From Capitulum mitella (lineage: Eukaryota; Arthropoda; Thecostraca; Pollicipedomorpha; Pollicipedidae), in assembly GCA_030062745.1 (NCBI GenBank), contig CP099846.1, positions 5,518,001-5,582,000 on the forward strand: a DNA stretch of 64,000 bases, given 5' to 3'. Numbering within the stretch: the first letter of the stretch is position 1; each line of letters opens with the position of its first letter. Below are positions 23,901-34,286 of the stretch, piece by piece. A model generated the notes under the pieces. It was not told the DNA's origin. It saw nothing but the letters and a program-made list of their open reading frames with translations, and did no database searches. Made by a program: the position numbers and the translations under genes.

Positions 23901-24700
23901 AATAAATACCACATGAGTCAGAAGCATGCAATGGCTGCCCTTCCAACCACTGGACAGTCTTTCCCTACAAATAGTAGGTCCGGTCATATTACCTAGCTGT
24001 GACGCCATTGTACAGAGACTGCCAGCTGTTTTCTAGACCTGGGCCATATAGAATTTTGGTTCTTTCTCAGGACTCTAATGAGATACGTAATCAGTTTTCG
24101 ATACAGAACTGATTGACCATATGCTGACTGAGGTAATTACCTAATTACCTAAACATATCTAATGTATATGATGATAAATGTATATCATAATATCGGGCAC
24201 CACAAGGTTAGTGATATTTCCATGGTCATGTGAGACCAATGACCTTTTCTGACCCTAAAATAACTATGCATCGGTCACAGGTTCTCGTGCTACAGGCTCC
24301 GGTGATGACGAGGATTTATGCCTTTCGCCATGATCACAACTGGTCTGCGATGAATCAAGCATCGTTTTTGGCACTAGTGGCATTATAAAGACTGGAAATG
24401 ACCTCCACCTTTTCAATGACCTGAACTCGACATGAAGAGGAAAAAAACACTGACTATCACAGCAGACCAGTTCTAAAATCATGTCCCAACAAAATCAAGG
24501 TCTCCAAGCCAGAATGCCGTAACACTGCTATAAGGACAGAAGAGACAGCAAACGATGTGACGGAAATGAAACAGCATTTTAGCGCAAATGTCAACCACAT
24601 CGGATCACACCAGCGCCACCTGGGATGGTGGAAAATGTGACGAGGAAACAGAACTAACATCCCCGTCTGAGACGGGTAATCCACTCACGTTAAAAGCTGG
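20965..24700. other. No recognised feature
   Basis: ORFs are short and overlap on both strands at 22600-22930. GC composition is mixed. I can assign no gene, RNA or repeat. A GCGCCACC motif lies near 24611-24618, the short arthropod CTCF-like core in reverse. Confidence 0.4.
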
Positions 24701-24727
24701 CCGGAAGATGAATGTGAGCTGGACGAG

Positions 24728-25570
24728 ATGAACAACTACAGCTCGGAAAGGGATCAAATAAGCATCACGGACATCTTAATGCTGGTGCACAACGGAAGGA
24801 TCGTGAGCCTGAAGTCCGTGTTCGCAGGGGCTTCACAACGACGGACATCTGCCCCTAAAGAAGTCCCGAGAGAGACCTCAGACAGTGTGGTGACCCCGCT
24901 TCGGGCCCGACCTGAAGAGATGGGTCGAGCAGAGCACGTTCCGTCAGAAACGCCACCGTCAGCAACACGTAAGGCTGCTGAGCCAGCTCGTCTGACGGAA
25001 CGGCTTGGGAGAAAGATAATCCTGGACGTGTTCGAGTACAAGACGCACAAGTACTATTTATTAAGAAACACTACCCCCGCTGGAAAGAGATCATCAGCCT
25101 GGAAAATGGCAATTGCCTACGTCATCAGCAAGCTGAAAGCCCAGTTTGCAAGGCGAGAAATTCCTACAGAGACTCGTTTCGACGAGGCTCACACTTCAAG
25201 TCTGAGGCATTCCCCAGTTGTGGGAAATATTACTGGCTCGTCCACTACATGTCGGACCCGCATCATCCTGAAGAAACGGTGTCGCGGAGCGCACCGTTCA
25301 AATCGCCAAAAGAGTCCCGATACAACCAGCTCCACACCTCGCCCTGCTGGGGCAAAAGGTGACGACCCTGGAGATCCTGGCCATACGCCCGCCCAACTGA
25401 TGATGGGGAGCAACATCCGGTGGCGGATCTCTGCTACAAAACCACACCAGTACCCACAGCGGCTTGACTTCGGTGTCCTACCTCAACGCGAGAGGAAGAG
25501 ATGCGCACGGTTACGACCGTTTGGGGCACATCAGAGGACGACATTACGTCAACACGGCGCACGCACTTAA
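24728..25570 (+). CDS. Unrecognised 280-codon ORF ending in a (TAA)n tract
   Basis: ATG at 24728 opens 280 codons up to a TAA that begins a TAA/AAATA-rich tract (25568-25600). An in-frame stop lies at 24677-24679, and 16 acidic-leaning codons precede the ATG. The head has ITDILMLVHNGRIVSLKSVF; a Pro/Arg/Ser-rich linker covers residues 36-90; a compact basic-hydrophobic block follows at 95-145 with KYYLLRN and SSAWKMAIAYVISKLKAQF; the tail is basic and proline-rich. I see no signal peptide or membrane segment. I do not recognise the family. A simple TAA tail is a known 3' end of some LINEs, so this may be a retroelement ORF or a retrocopy. A frame change near 25180 is possible, since an overlapping frame there is also protein-like. 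Confidence 0.3.
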   Translation: MNNYSSERDQISITDILMLVHNGRIVSLKSVFAGASQRRTSAPKEVPRETSDSVVTPLRARPEEMGRAEHVPSETPPSATRKAAEPARLTERLGRKIILDVFEYKTHKYYLLRNTTPAGKRSSAWKMAIAYVISKLKAQFARREIPTETRFDEAHTSSLRHSPVVGNITGSSTTCRTRIILKKRCRGAHRSNRQKSPDTTSSTPRPAGAKGDDPGDPGHTPAQLMMGSNIRWRISATKPHQYPQRLDFGVLPQRERKRCARLRPFGAHQRTTLRQHGART

Positions 25571-25600
25571 TAATAATAAATATAAATAATAATAAATTCA

Positions 25601-26131
25601 GCCGGGGATTCCGTTATCAATCGCCTGCCAGGAGACCAGACGTTATCAGACGAGTGTCACCACCAAGTTTAGCAAAACACCGACTGAAACTTGCTTTGGC
25701 CGGGTCAGTAGTATTAACCCCATTTTACCCGTAAAAAACGACATTTACTGGCAAAAACTCTATGACAGATAAACAAGTCTTGCGCATGACTGTTACAGTA
25801 TTATACACTAAATATAAGCTTTTTCACTGTTATACCTACTGATGATGTTGTCAGCAGGTAGTTAGCTATTGTTTGCAATCATACATGTGCCCTGTTTTCT
25901 GTTCCTAATAGCATAGGTAGCCTGGTGGTGACGCTTAAATTTGCATATGATGCTACTTAAATGTCCTTACGTGTTATTTATGACGAAAGACCAATTTCTG
26001 CTTGCGCTCTTGTGAGATGTGGTGAGGAAATAAAAATGTGATCCGGAAATATCACTATTCCATTGACAAATTTAAAGAGGATCTGGTCCCTCCTATTAAA
26101 GATACCTACATGACATTTGGTAGCTCTGGAT
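25601..26131. other. No recognised feature
   Basis: Nothing assigned. The interval begins after the (TAA)n tract and ends at a TTAA-2 fragment. Confidence 0.4.
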
Positions 26132-26425
26132 TTAACCCACGCCCACTTGGCAGTCGGCGCCAGCCACACCCGACTGGGGGAGGGTGGATGACCGTCCCCG
26201 TCCCCTAGCAGAACTCGAAACTGATCTCATTTTTAGTTCTGGATAATATGTAAGCCATTTGCGTCCCATATATGTTTTCTCGCAGAGGACTGCATGCAAC
26301 CATGAAAAGGTCTGGATCTCAAGGGGTGAGATTAATAAAGTCTGGGTAACGGCACCACAAAATAGGTAAAAGTCCGCAGACGCCAATACACGTCTAATTT
26401 CTCTGATTTGTTTAAAGGGAGTGTG
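26132..26425 (-). mobile_element. TTAA-2 MITE, right-end fragment (reverse)
   Basis: The fragment begins TTAACCCACGCCCACTTGG, close to the complemented right terminus of the full TTAA-2 copy (TTAACCTGCGCCCGATTGG). It then follows that copy through AGTTTCGAG/CGAGAAAACATAT and AATCAGAGAAATTAG when read on the minus strand. The left part of the element is missing. Confidence 0.8.
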
Positions 26426-26613
26426 TGAAATCTTTTCGGTTCCCAAAAAGACATTCCAGCGGATACTCGACCCTAGCTATGATTTATGACAGAAATTAAA
26501 AACGCATCTGGGGCTTAGAACAAAGATAATTCACTCATATGATCCGATTTTTTCAAATCCGCGATATCGATAGCTGTGCGGGTGTAAATACAGCACTAAG
26601 GGGCGGTAGCAAA

Positions 26614-26649
26614 AGCAACCCATTAGCACGTACGTGCTAATGGGTTGCT
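26614..26649. repeat. Perfect 36 bp palindrome
   Basis: The 36 bp from 26614 to 26649 equal their own reverse complement exactly, centred on GTAC, with arms starting AGCAACCCATTAGCAC. There is no loop. Confidence 0.95.
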
Positions 26650-26754
26650 CCTGGAAACGACCAGTACGTGATACAGAAAATGGCGCACCCGAGACAAAAG
26701 AAGATTACAGAATGCTCACATGTTCATGTAGTCATCTTGGGTTACGCAAATAAT

Positions 26755-26875
26755 GGAGCTTGGTACCACAGGAAATTATTTATATGCAATTATTTGCATA
26801 ACTCCCTCTGGTATGGAGCTTTCCATACCAAAGGAAATTATTGGTATGGGACCCCATACCAATACCTTGATCCAT
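26755..26875. repeat. Cluster of nested inverted repeats
   Basis: TGGTATGGAGCTTTCCATACCA is an imperfect palindrome near 26810-26831. ATTGGTATGGGACC / CCATACCAAT forms a second one near 26849-26873. GGAAATTATT occurs twice between them. All lie within about 250 bp of the perfect palindrome at 26614. Confidence 0.7.
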
Positions 26876-27619
26876 TCACGTATTTTCGTGCTCTTTAAAA
26901 TAATATAGTGCATATATATTTTTGATGTACTGCAGATGCCAGATTTTGGGGACTGATGAATGAATTTTCCATGCCAAAATTTGTTCCAATGCTACACCCA
27001 TGGTCTCAACGGTACACGTTTAAACAAACTCTGCTTCCTTCTCATTTCTATGTTCTAGGTGGGGCGTAGTTTTGCAAAATATATTAAGGAGAGGGAAGGG
27101 GGGGGGGCTGAGCAATGGCAAATGGCTAATCCTACTCACAAAAAAAGAATTCTCCCCGGACTTGACCCACTTTCTTCCCAAAGCTGGGAGGGGGCTTGAA
27201 CTAAAGTTCGGGGCTCAAGCCCCCACCCACCCCACCCCCACCCCCCAACTTAATAGCAAAGTACACCCTTGGATCTAGCCATTACCTGCGTTTGATATCA
27301 TTTGCAATGTAAACTGATTGCAGATGGTAGAGCCAGGTTCAAGACGAAACGTGTGACTGCCAAGTCGGCTTCAGTTTGGCAGTTCCACGCTTGGGTGCGA
27401 TTGGTCATTGCTACCTCTGAGACAGTTCATTCATTTATTTATGAACGGATTTTTGCTTACAGCATCCAGCAAGGTAGACATATATGGATTTTTTACACCA
27501 GTCTGTGGAATCAAACAATTAGTATAAATATTATTAGCCATTTTCATAGAGCACATCAGAACGCAACTCCCTTACATGATCAAGCATTTGAAAATTCGAT
27601 TCACCTGTGACATTTTTCA

Positions 27620-27695
27620 TGTTAATTTCAAATATTATTAATAATAATATTATTATTAATTAATAATATAATTAATATAAATAATATAATATACC
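27620..27695. repeat. AT-rich (TAA/ATT)n tract
   Basis: An almost pure A/T stretch of TAATA and ATTATT words, immediately before a TTAA-1 fragment. Confidence 0.85.
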
Positions 27696-27710
27696 TCTGT
27701 ATTCACCCCT

Positions 27711-27879
27711 TTCAAAATTTTGATTTTTTTTAAAATGTAGTTCACATCATGGCAAATCGATTGCCGTTTGTTGCGATAAAATCGGATGTGTAGTTCTTGA
27801 GATCTCAGGGGGAGGGGGCGAATCGGCCCCCCTTGCCGGGAATCGGCCGTACCGTCTATCCCTTCGGGAATAGGGTTAA
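27711..27879 (+). mobile_element. TTAA-1 MITE, right-end fragment
   Basis: The last 170 bp of the family are present, with GGCAAATCGATTGCCGTTTG, GAGATCTCAGGGGGAGGG, the GC hairpin and the terminus CGGGAATAGGGTTAA (TTAA at 27876-27879). The left part is missing. Confidence 0.85.
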
Positions 27880-28689
27880 AGCGGGCTTAGGATTTTCTGC
27901 CATCTCTCGGCAGATATGAATATTGGTGTTTCATTGCCGCTGGCGGATGTCACTCGAGCCACGGGTGTGGTCTCCTGTCTCTTTGTGGATGCCCCGGCAC
28001 CCACAAAGTGGAAGTGGGCACGCACGATATGAATCAGGTACCGACAACATAAAGCGTGTTTAAATATTAAAATGTTATTATATTCACAGACCCATGACGT
28101 TAATCACTTAAAATCAGCATTGTCAGCAATAATCGAAACCTATTCACTCCATTATTAATTGTTTTCGCAATTGCTTTTTCCCTCCACCCTCAAAGTAAAA
28201 TTGTGTCAAGCCGGATCCTAGAGCAAAGCCCTCCATATAGAGGAATTTATCCACTCAAAGTGTAATTTTTAACTGTAAACGTATGATTAAAGAGCATATA
28301 TTCATGAATCGAAGCGTAGGTACCATTCATTCCTGCCAGCTCGCTCTTGTTAGCTCATATTTTACTGGGATAAGTACGTTGGCTGTCAGCCCAAGTTGAA
28401 TCTATTCACCGAATTTCTTTTCAACAATGAAATCACCGATCAAACGTGTTATGATCAAATCAAACGCATCGTTAGCATCAGCGATGTCAAAGTTGACGGC
28501 AGTCGACGGACACCAAAATCGCGAAGGCGGACAGCATGGTTTCAGACAAGTATCCGCTGCAGGTCCTCGAATTTTCCCGCGGTACGCATTACGTAAATAT
28601 GTCGAAATACCTTTGTGTTGTTTGTCAAAACAAACGTCGCTGCCGTTTATGACTGTCTCTGGTACAGCAAGGTAGAGTGTTGGGTGAGC

Positions 28690-29150
28690 AATTTAGAGCT
28701 GAAGATTTAGATTCGGATGATTTGAATATTCGGCCGAATATTGGGGTTCCCCGAATGATGAAAGCTTTATTTCAAGATTCGAACATTCAGCGATATCTGT
28801 TAGGCCACTTTTTCATCCGAATCTTCACCAAATATTGCAAAGTGAGTCGAGCATTCAGATACTCTTGCATTTCAGTGTAGATTCTGAACATAAATATGAG
28901 CCATATTATACTTCACCGAGCGGAATGCTAATTGGAACATAACTAGTGTGCAAGTGGTACTTTATGGCTGAGAACAGAGTGCGGCAATGAACTTTAAAAG
29001 ATTCGATTATTCGATCCAAATACCCGAATGTACCCATCCGAATATTCGAATCCAAAATCAGTCCAAATTTTCATACCTAGTAAGAATCGAATGCGCCAAA
29101 AGCTTACCTACATATGTTCCGCTGAGCTTACATATGTAGGTAAGCTTAAA
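28690..29150. mobile_element. GAATATTCGG element inserted in R4 copy A
   Basis: This ~460 bp block is absent from R4 copy B. It is AT-rich, with GAATATTCGGCCGAATATTG near its left end and CCGAATATTCGAATCC near its right end. Similar sequence lies at 20355-20460 in the opposite orientation. I see no coding capacity. Confidence 0.55.
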
Positions 29151-29167
29151 AGCTTACCTACATATGT
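29099..29167. repeat. Alternating inverted copies of an 18 bp word
   Basis: AAGCTTACCTACATATG occurs at 29100, as its reverse complement near 29129-29146, and again near 29150-29166, giving a forward-reverse-forward order within 70 bp. Confidence 0.85.
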
Positions 29168-29405
29168 TGAGTCTTTTCTCTGGTATTGTGTTATTGTATT
29201 TCGCGTACCGATAGCGCAGTCGATAAATACCGTTACTAAAACGCGTGGAGTATTGGTCTAAGACGAACGAAATGCATTTTGCATTCCCATGATAGTCTTA
29301 ACCAACTAATAACCAATGACATAATAATAATAATAATAGCCTTAACCAATCTTCAGTATTCCCGTATTGGGTTTTTGGGATGCCGGAAAAACAGATATAT
29401 TTTCT

Positions 29406-30609
29406 TTAACCCGCTCCCGACTGGAGGGGAATTTGACCGCGCCCCTGAAATTTTCCAAGAATGCGAGAAAACAAGCGAACGTAGCACCACGAAGCTCTGT
29501 GTACCTTTTCCTTTATTATTTTTATGTCTCGTGTCGAAGTTTTAACCTCAGGTCAAGTCACGTGTCTGACCTAGGTCAGGTCAAGCAGACCTATTTCAAA
29601 AATGCTTAGCGTCCTGTAACTTTTTTGAAAACATGATATCACAATAAATCTTACAGCAATGGGAAAACTTGATGGATGCAACAAATCTGCTACCTCAGAT
29701 TTTTCGGATTTTTCCAGGTCATTAAACCAAGGTGAACCCAATTTTTAACATATGACGTTTTTTCCGAATATGGCGGATTTTTTTTGTAACATTTGTAATG
29801 TGGGGTGACCCAGACATTCATTTGCCGTCAATGGACAAAGTATCAACGATTTCCAAGCATTGGCCTGAGATCAGGTAACGAATACTTGTTATGAGCTGAA
29901 ATGCACCGCCTTCAAAATCGGCGGCGAATTACTCAGAATGGGTTGAGAATAGCAGAACTGGCTCGAAAAGCTGCAGGTAATACTAAAAAGCCCAAAAAGT
30001 TTCAAAAACTGCGTATTTTGGAAATAAGCAGGCTCGCGCAAACAAGGCTCCGTCAACTGCGTAGATTGATAACCAGTGAATTTTTCCAAAATTTAAGCAT
30101 GAGGAATCATCAAAAGGGACACTAGATAAAGAAATAACGCATGGAAAGGCCTATGTCGCGAAAATCAAGAAACTCTAAAACTAGTTCCCGTTAATTTCAA
30201 ACCGCTTTCGGTTACGGCGCACGCCGGCAGTCGGCGCGGAAAATCGCCGTGTCTTTAACTCAACGCTCCGGCGTATCTATCAAACAAATCAGAGAAATTA
30301 GGCGTTGATCGGCATCTGCGGACTTTTACCTCTTCATTGGTGTCGTTACCTAGGTTTTATTAGTCGCATCCCATGAGTTCCAGGTTACTTCTCGGTTTCA
30401 TGCACTCGGCGGCGAGAAAACATATGTAGGGTGTAAATGGCTTATATATTACCTACAATTAAAAATGAGACCACCTTCGAGCTTTACTTGTCACGAGCGT
30501 TCCCACCGTGAGCTTAGTTTTGTTGCGCAACCAACCGTCCGTGAGAAGGGAGGGGCGGTCCCCCCAATCGAGTGTGATCGGCGACGATTGCCAATCGGGC
30601 GCAGGTTAA
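29406..30609 (+). mobile_element. TTAA-2 MITE, full length
   Basis: TTAA at 29406-29409 is followed by CCCGCTCCCGACTGG. The right end reads CCAATCGGGCGCAGG and then TTAA at 30606-30609. Complemented, the right terminus TTAACCTGCGCCCGATTGG matches the left at 16 of 19 positions. The body is 1196 bp with no transposase ORF. It contains GACCTAGGTCAGGTCAAG. The equivalent site in R4 copy B (36372-36375) is empty, which fixes the borders independently. Confidence 0.92.
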
Positions 30610-30808
30610 GAATCTCGCCGCCATCAAGCCGTCCATGATTTCTGTCATACATCCTGCTGCAATTTACCTCTCGTAAAATCTTTTTAAATTAATTCCTCTA
30701 AACTTGGCGCATAAACGACTGTCAAGACCCCCCTATACACAATGTCTGGATGTCCCTTTAAGCGTTTTGGACACCCACAGTCATTTTCCAAAAACCACAC
30801 CCATGGCT

Positions 30809-31887
30809 CGAACCTGAGTCAGTTGCTGCCGCGTCACCGCGTTGTGTCTGTTGGACTTCGTCGTTATCGTTGATACAGGATCGCATTCATCGTGCATCGA
30901 GTCTACATCCTTACTGGCGTTGGCCTTTCTGTTCGCAACGTTATCAAGATTACATATCAAACAAGCAAATTTGCTCATTTATTGGCATACCAACATTTCG
31001 AGACAATCAGCGAGATTCCGATTCACTTCAGGTTTTAACTGAATCGATTCAAACTTCAGTTCACGACAAAAGTGCTAGATTTCTTAGTCGATTCAGTGTT
31101 GCTTCGATTCGATTCGGAATCAGGTGCAAGCCTGCTGCGCAATTTCGACTTACTTGCCGGACAGCAAACGTCCGATGACATAACGTTTCCGCCCATCGTT
31201 TTAAGCGACGGGAATCGAGAAGTCCCGCCTCTGGTAGGGTTTGTTAGCAAACCTGACAGGGCAATCCGGCTGAGGCTTTTCGCAAGTTGGCTGTTCACAA
31301 GCTGCTCCGATTTCTCTGCAATGTCGTGTAGCTGAAATTCAGGTCTTGCTTTGTATCTTGATTGATAACTGGACATATCGTCGAGAACACATCATGGAGA
31401 AGCGTCGTTCTTCATCGTATGTAAAACGGTACAAGTATTTTACGATGCTCAATCTAACTCAGTCTTATGCGTGTTCATGGGTGTTACCAAAGGCGTCAAT
31501 GTTCCCGCACGTGGCTCCTTGCTTGGATCATGATCATGTTAGTTCTGATCCACGAATTAAGCTCAATAACCTTTTTCATCTTTTATTGGCTTCACAGGGG
31601 TCAGTCAGCATTGGGAAGCGTTGACTTACACGTCAACAGTAACTTAGTACTCATTCGTCGTCAGAAGTCGTTTTGGGCACCTCAGACATTTCCGATAAGT
31701 TACGTCTCATATGCCCCATCGGAAACCACAGTCAACTGACATGACCTCCTTTCAAGTTGTGTGTGAGGTTACTGTGTGACTTAAAAGGGTCACATCGCAT
31801 ATCATCGTCTATAAAGAGAACCAAGCTACAGGCCGGTTTTAGTTTTGTTACTCTGTCAAACCAGGATTAGAAATGGCTGGGGGCGCA
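30809..31887. other. No recognised feature; possible 3' flank of the transporter gene
   Basis: The interval holds TCGATTC-rich words near 31020-31110 and no gene. On the minus strand an AATAAA lies at 31582-31587, about 300 bp past the transporter stop. It is a possible but unproven polyadenylation signal. Confidence 0.35.
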
Positions 31888-33231
31888 TCAGCCTGCTCCG
31901 TCTTCTGGAACAGCTTCTGTATCTGCTCCAGAGACAGGTTTCTTGGTCTCCACGAGGCAGAAGCTGGCGTACGCCACCTGGCAGAGCGCGACGGCCGTGT
32001 GGATGGCAAACGCCCCGCCAAGTCCGATGGAAACTGTGATCAGGGGATACACCTTTAGCAGGATAAACAAGTTCAGATAGAGGAAAGACAAAACCATGGT
32101 GGCACCGACCATGCGCGTTCGGTTGCACAACATATCGGTGGCGTATGTGAGCGAAATCGTCGAGATGATGCATGAGAAGGCGAACTGCGTCAGGAACGCT
32201 CCAGCCAGCGCCATCCCGCCGAGCCGAGCCTGCAGCTCGTCAGACAGGAAGAAGTAGGCGGCGATGGTGGCGCAGCCGAACGAGGCCACCGTGCCGCCGA
32301 GTCGCAGCATCAGCAGCCGGCCGAGCCGCTCGACCACCACATTGGCCGGGACGACGAAGAGCAATGTCACCACCAGTGGCAGCATGGCGTTCTGGTATGC
32401 GTTCAGCGGCAGCTTCACGGGAGACAGGACGAGCGCCGTGATCACGATGAGGCTGGGGCCGCCGCACCAGGTGAAAATCAACATCTGACCGCCTGACAGC
32501 AGCAGCGGCCGCAGCGTCTCCCTCTGAAGCAGCAGCCTCCAGTGAGACCGTGCCCTGACGCCGTCCTCCTCCGTGTGCCGAAGCGACTCCTGAACGTCGT
32601 GGACCTCCCCAACGGCGTCCATCTCCTTGCCGTGGAAGAAGCGAATGGCGTGGAGCGCCTCCTCCACCGCGTGCCCACGCGCCAGCAGCCACTTGGGCGA
32701 GTTCGGCAAGAAGAACAGGCCGCAAGTGCTGACTGCCGCCGGCCCGAAGCCAGCCACGATGAAGAGAATCTGCCACTGCATCAGCTGGGCCACAGCCAGG
32801 CTCAGTAGCATTGACAGGTACAGCAAGATGCCCAGCAGCGCCGTGAAGAGCGCGCGACGGTTCGGGGGCACAATCTCCGAGACGTAGCTGCGAGCGCTTC
32901 CCTCGGACATGCCGACCATCACGTTCATTAGAGCACGACCCACCAGCACCCAGGCAAAGTGGCCGCCGAGGCCGGCCATCAGCGAGGCCAGCGCGTATGC
33001 AGGCATGGTCAACATCAGCAGTCGCCTGGCGCCCAGCAGCGGCGCGATGGGCATGACCAGCAGGTTGCCTAGCATCGCGCCCAATGCAGCGGCTGCAATC
33101 GTCCAGTTGAGCTGGTCGTCGTTCATGAAGCGGTCGGTCTGCTCCGGCACCTGGATCAGGGTGACGCTGTTGAGTCCGAAACTCAGACCCAACATTGCTA
33201 CTGCCTGTCCAACGACCAAAGCCGCCGAAAC
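31888..33231 (-). CDS. MFS sugar transporter, Tret1/GLUT-like, last exon
   Basis: This is one open exon of 447 codons ending at TGA 31888-31890. It spans all twelve helices of a major facilitator sugar transporter, which would move a sugar such as trehalose or glucose across the plasma membrane; the substrate is inferred. Visible family marks are LGARR after helix 2, VLVGRALMNVMVGMSEGSA in helix 4, SEIVPPNRRALFTAL, LPNSPKWLLARG (the PESPRW motif) after helix 6, a charged middle loop, ERLGRLL in loop 8-9, YATDM and a C-terminal VETK like PETKG. The exon begins at a consensus acceptor TTTTGTTTGCAG|GTT at codon phase 0. An in-frame stop lies 20 bp upstream with no ATG between, so the start codon must be in an unseen upstream exon. 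CpG- and GC-rich coding bias sets it apart from its surroundings. A truncated paralogue lies at 55438. Confidence 0.85.
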   Translation of the reverse strand, partial: VSAALVVGQAVAMLGLSFGLNSVTLIQVPEQTDRFMNDDQLNWTIAAAALGAMLGNLLVMPIAPLLGARRLLMLTMPAYALASLMAGLGGHFAWVLVGRALMNVMVGMSEGSARSYVSEIVPPNRRALFTALLGILLYLSMLLSLAVAQLMQWQILFIVAGFGPAAVSTCGLFFLPNSPKWLLARGHAVEEALHAIRFFHGKEMDAVGEVHDVQESLRHTEEDGVRARSHWRLLLQRETLRPLLLSGGQMLIFTWCGGPSLIVITALVLSPVKLPLNAYQNAMLPLVVTLLFVVPANVVVERLGRLLMLRLGGTVASFGCATIAAYFFLSDELQARLGGMALAGAFLTQFAFSCIISTISLTYATDMLCNRTRMVGATMVLSFLYLNLFILLKVYPLITVSIGLGGAFAIHTAVALCQVAYASFCLVETKKPVSGADTEAVPEDGAG

Positions 33232-34286
33232 CTGCAAACAAAACGGGAGGCGTCATTGATTTCAACAGGACATCACGTTCGCACTGTTCGAATAAGGAAT
33301 CACGATCTCCATATTTGAAAGGTCGAAACCATTTGCAAGTACATGGTATACGATGGTATCATTTAGCGTTCTTAACCCGCGCACCTGAGGACTCCACACG
33401 AATCCCTCAGGAGTTCTTCGAACTAAGCTAACAAAAAAGGAGCTGAAAACATACAGAATTCAGCAACCATTTGTATACCATTTTTATGCGTTTTCGAAAA
33501 TTCCAGTCCAGGTTGTTTGCAGCACAGCCCTCTCCAAGTGGCGCCCTGACGTGGGCGGCCGGAGCTGGGGGGAGAGGGGAAGGGGTTTGCGGGCTCCATC
33601 TAACTCGCGAACGGAACGCCGGAAAAAAATGAAAATCATGTCAACGGGAAGCTCGCCATCAGTACATTTCCAAGCACTCCGCGGAGAAAGGAACACGTTT
33701 GTAGGGTAACTGCTGATTAAAATGTTGTATGTTTGCATTTCGCGTTGATTCAAAGTTCTATATAAACACTTTGGAACTTTGTACAAATGATTCAATACTA
33801 TGACACTGTTGCTATTCTTTATTCAGTATTTTTGTCCAATGTTTTATATCTCTCAGGTCGTACTGGAGCGCCACCTCAAGAAAAACTAGCATCATCTAGT
33901 AAAAATAACACCACCTAGAAAAAAACGATCTGACACATGAAAAGACTTTTAAAAAGGTCTTGAAACATTGTTTGCTTTTTATAGTGATTAAGACTGATTC
34001 CAAACACGTCTCAAGACAGGGCTTCGTCGAAGCAATTTTACATGGGAAGGGGGAAGGGCAGGTCTTTCCACCCTTGTATTCCAGTAACACCTACCTACTA
34101 CGGCGGAGTAAAAATGAAATCACATAAATCCGCATAAATCTTAATGTATCCCCTAAGACTAAGATTTTTCTTCATTTGTTTTACAGTGGTTCGCTACGCG
34201 AAACTGCCCGTTTTCGGTCCATGCATTTTTGCCTTCGAAGCGATCGTTTCTCCGACTGTTAATCGTCGCTTGGGCCATAACTTCGT
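33232..34286. other. Probable intron / upstream region of the transporter
   Basis: The 3' splice site of the transporter exon lies at 33232-33243 (minus strand). I could not identify the short upstream coding exon here. A CTCC-rich stretch at 33560-33600 and the rest are unassigned. Confidence 0.4.

Larger units (their letters stand above)
28250..30808 (+). repeat. Duplicated segment R4, copy A (with nested insertions)
   Basis: Three blocks (28250-28690, 29150-29405 and 30610-30808) align in order with one continuous stretch at 35700-36578. Shared words include GCTCATATTTTACTGG, AGTACGTTGGCTG, TATTGTGTTATTGTATTTCG and AATGTCTGGATG. The gaps are filled by a GAATATTCGG element (about 28690-29150) and by TTAA-2 (29406-30609). 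I cannot say whether R4 is an old transposon or a segmental copy. A short peptide frame starting MSKLTAVD is partly shared, but it is not convincing as a gene. Confidence 0.8.

Noticed and set aside
32240-33265. 341-codon minus-strand ORF overlapping the transporter
   Set aside because: It is an off-frame shadow of the transporter exon in GC-rich codons.
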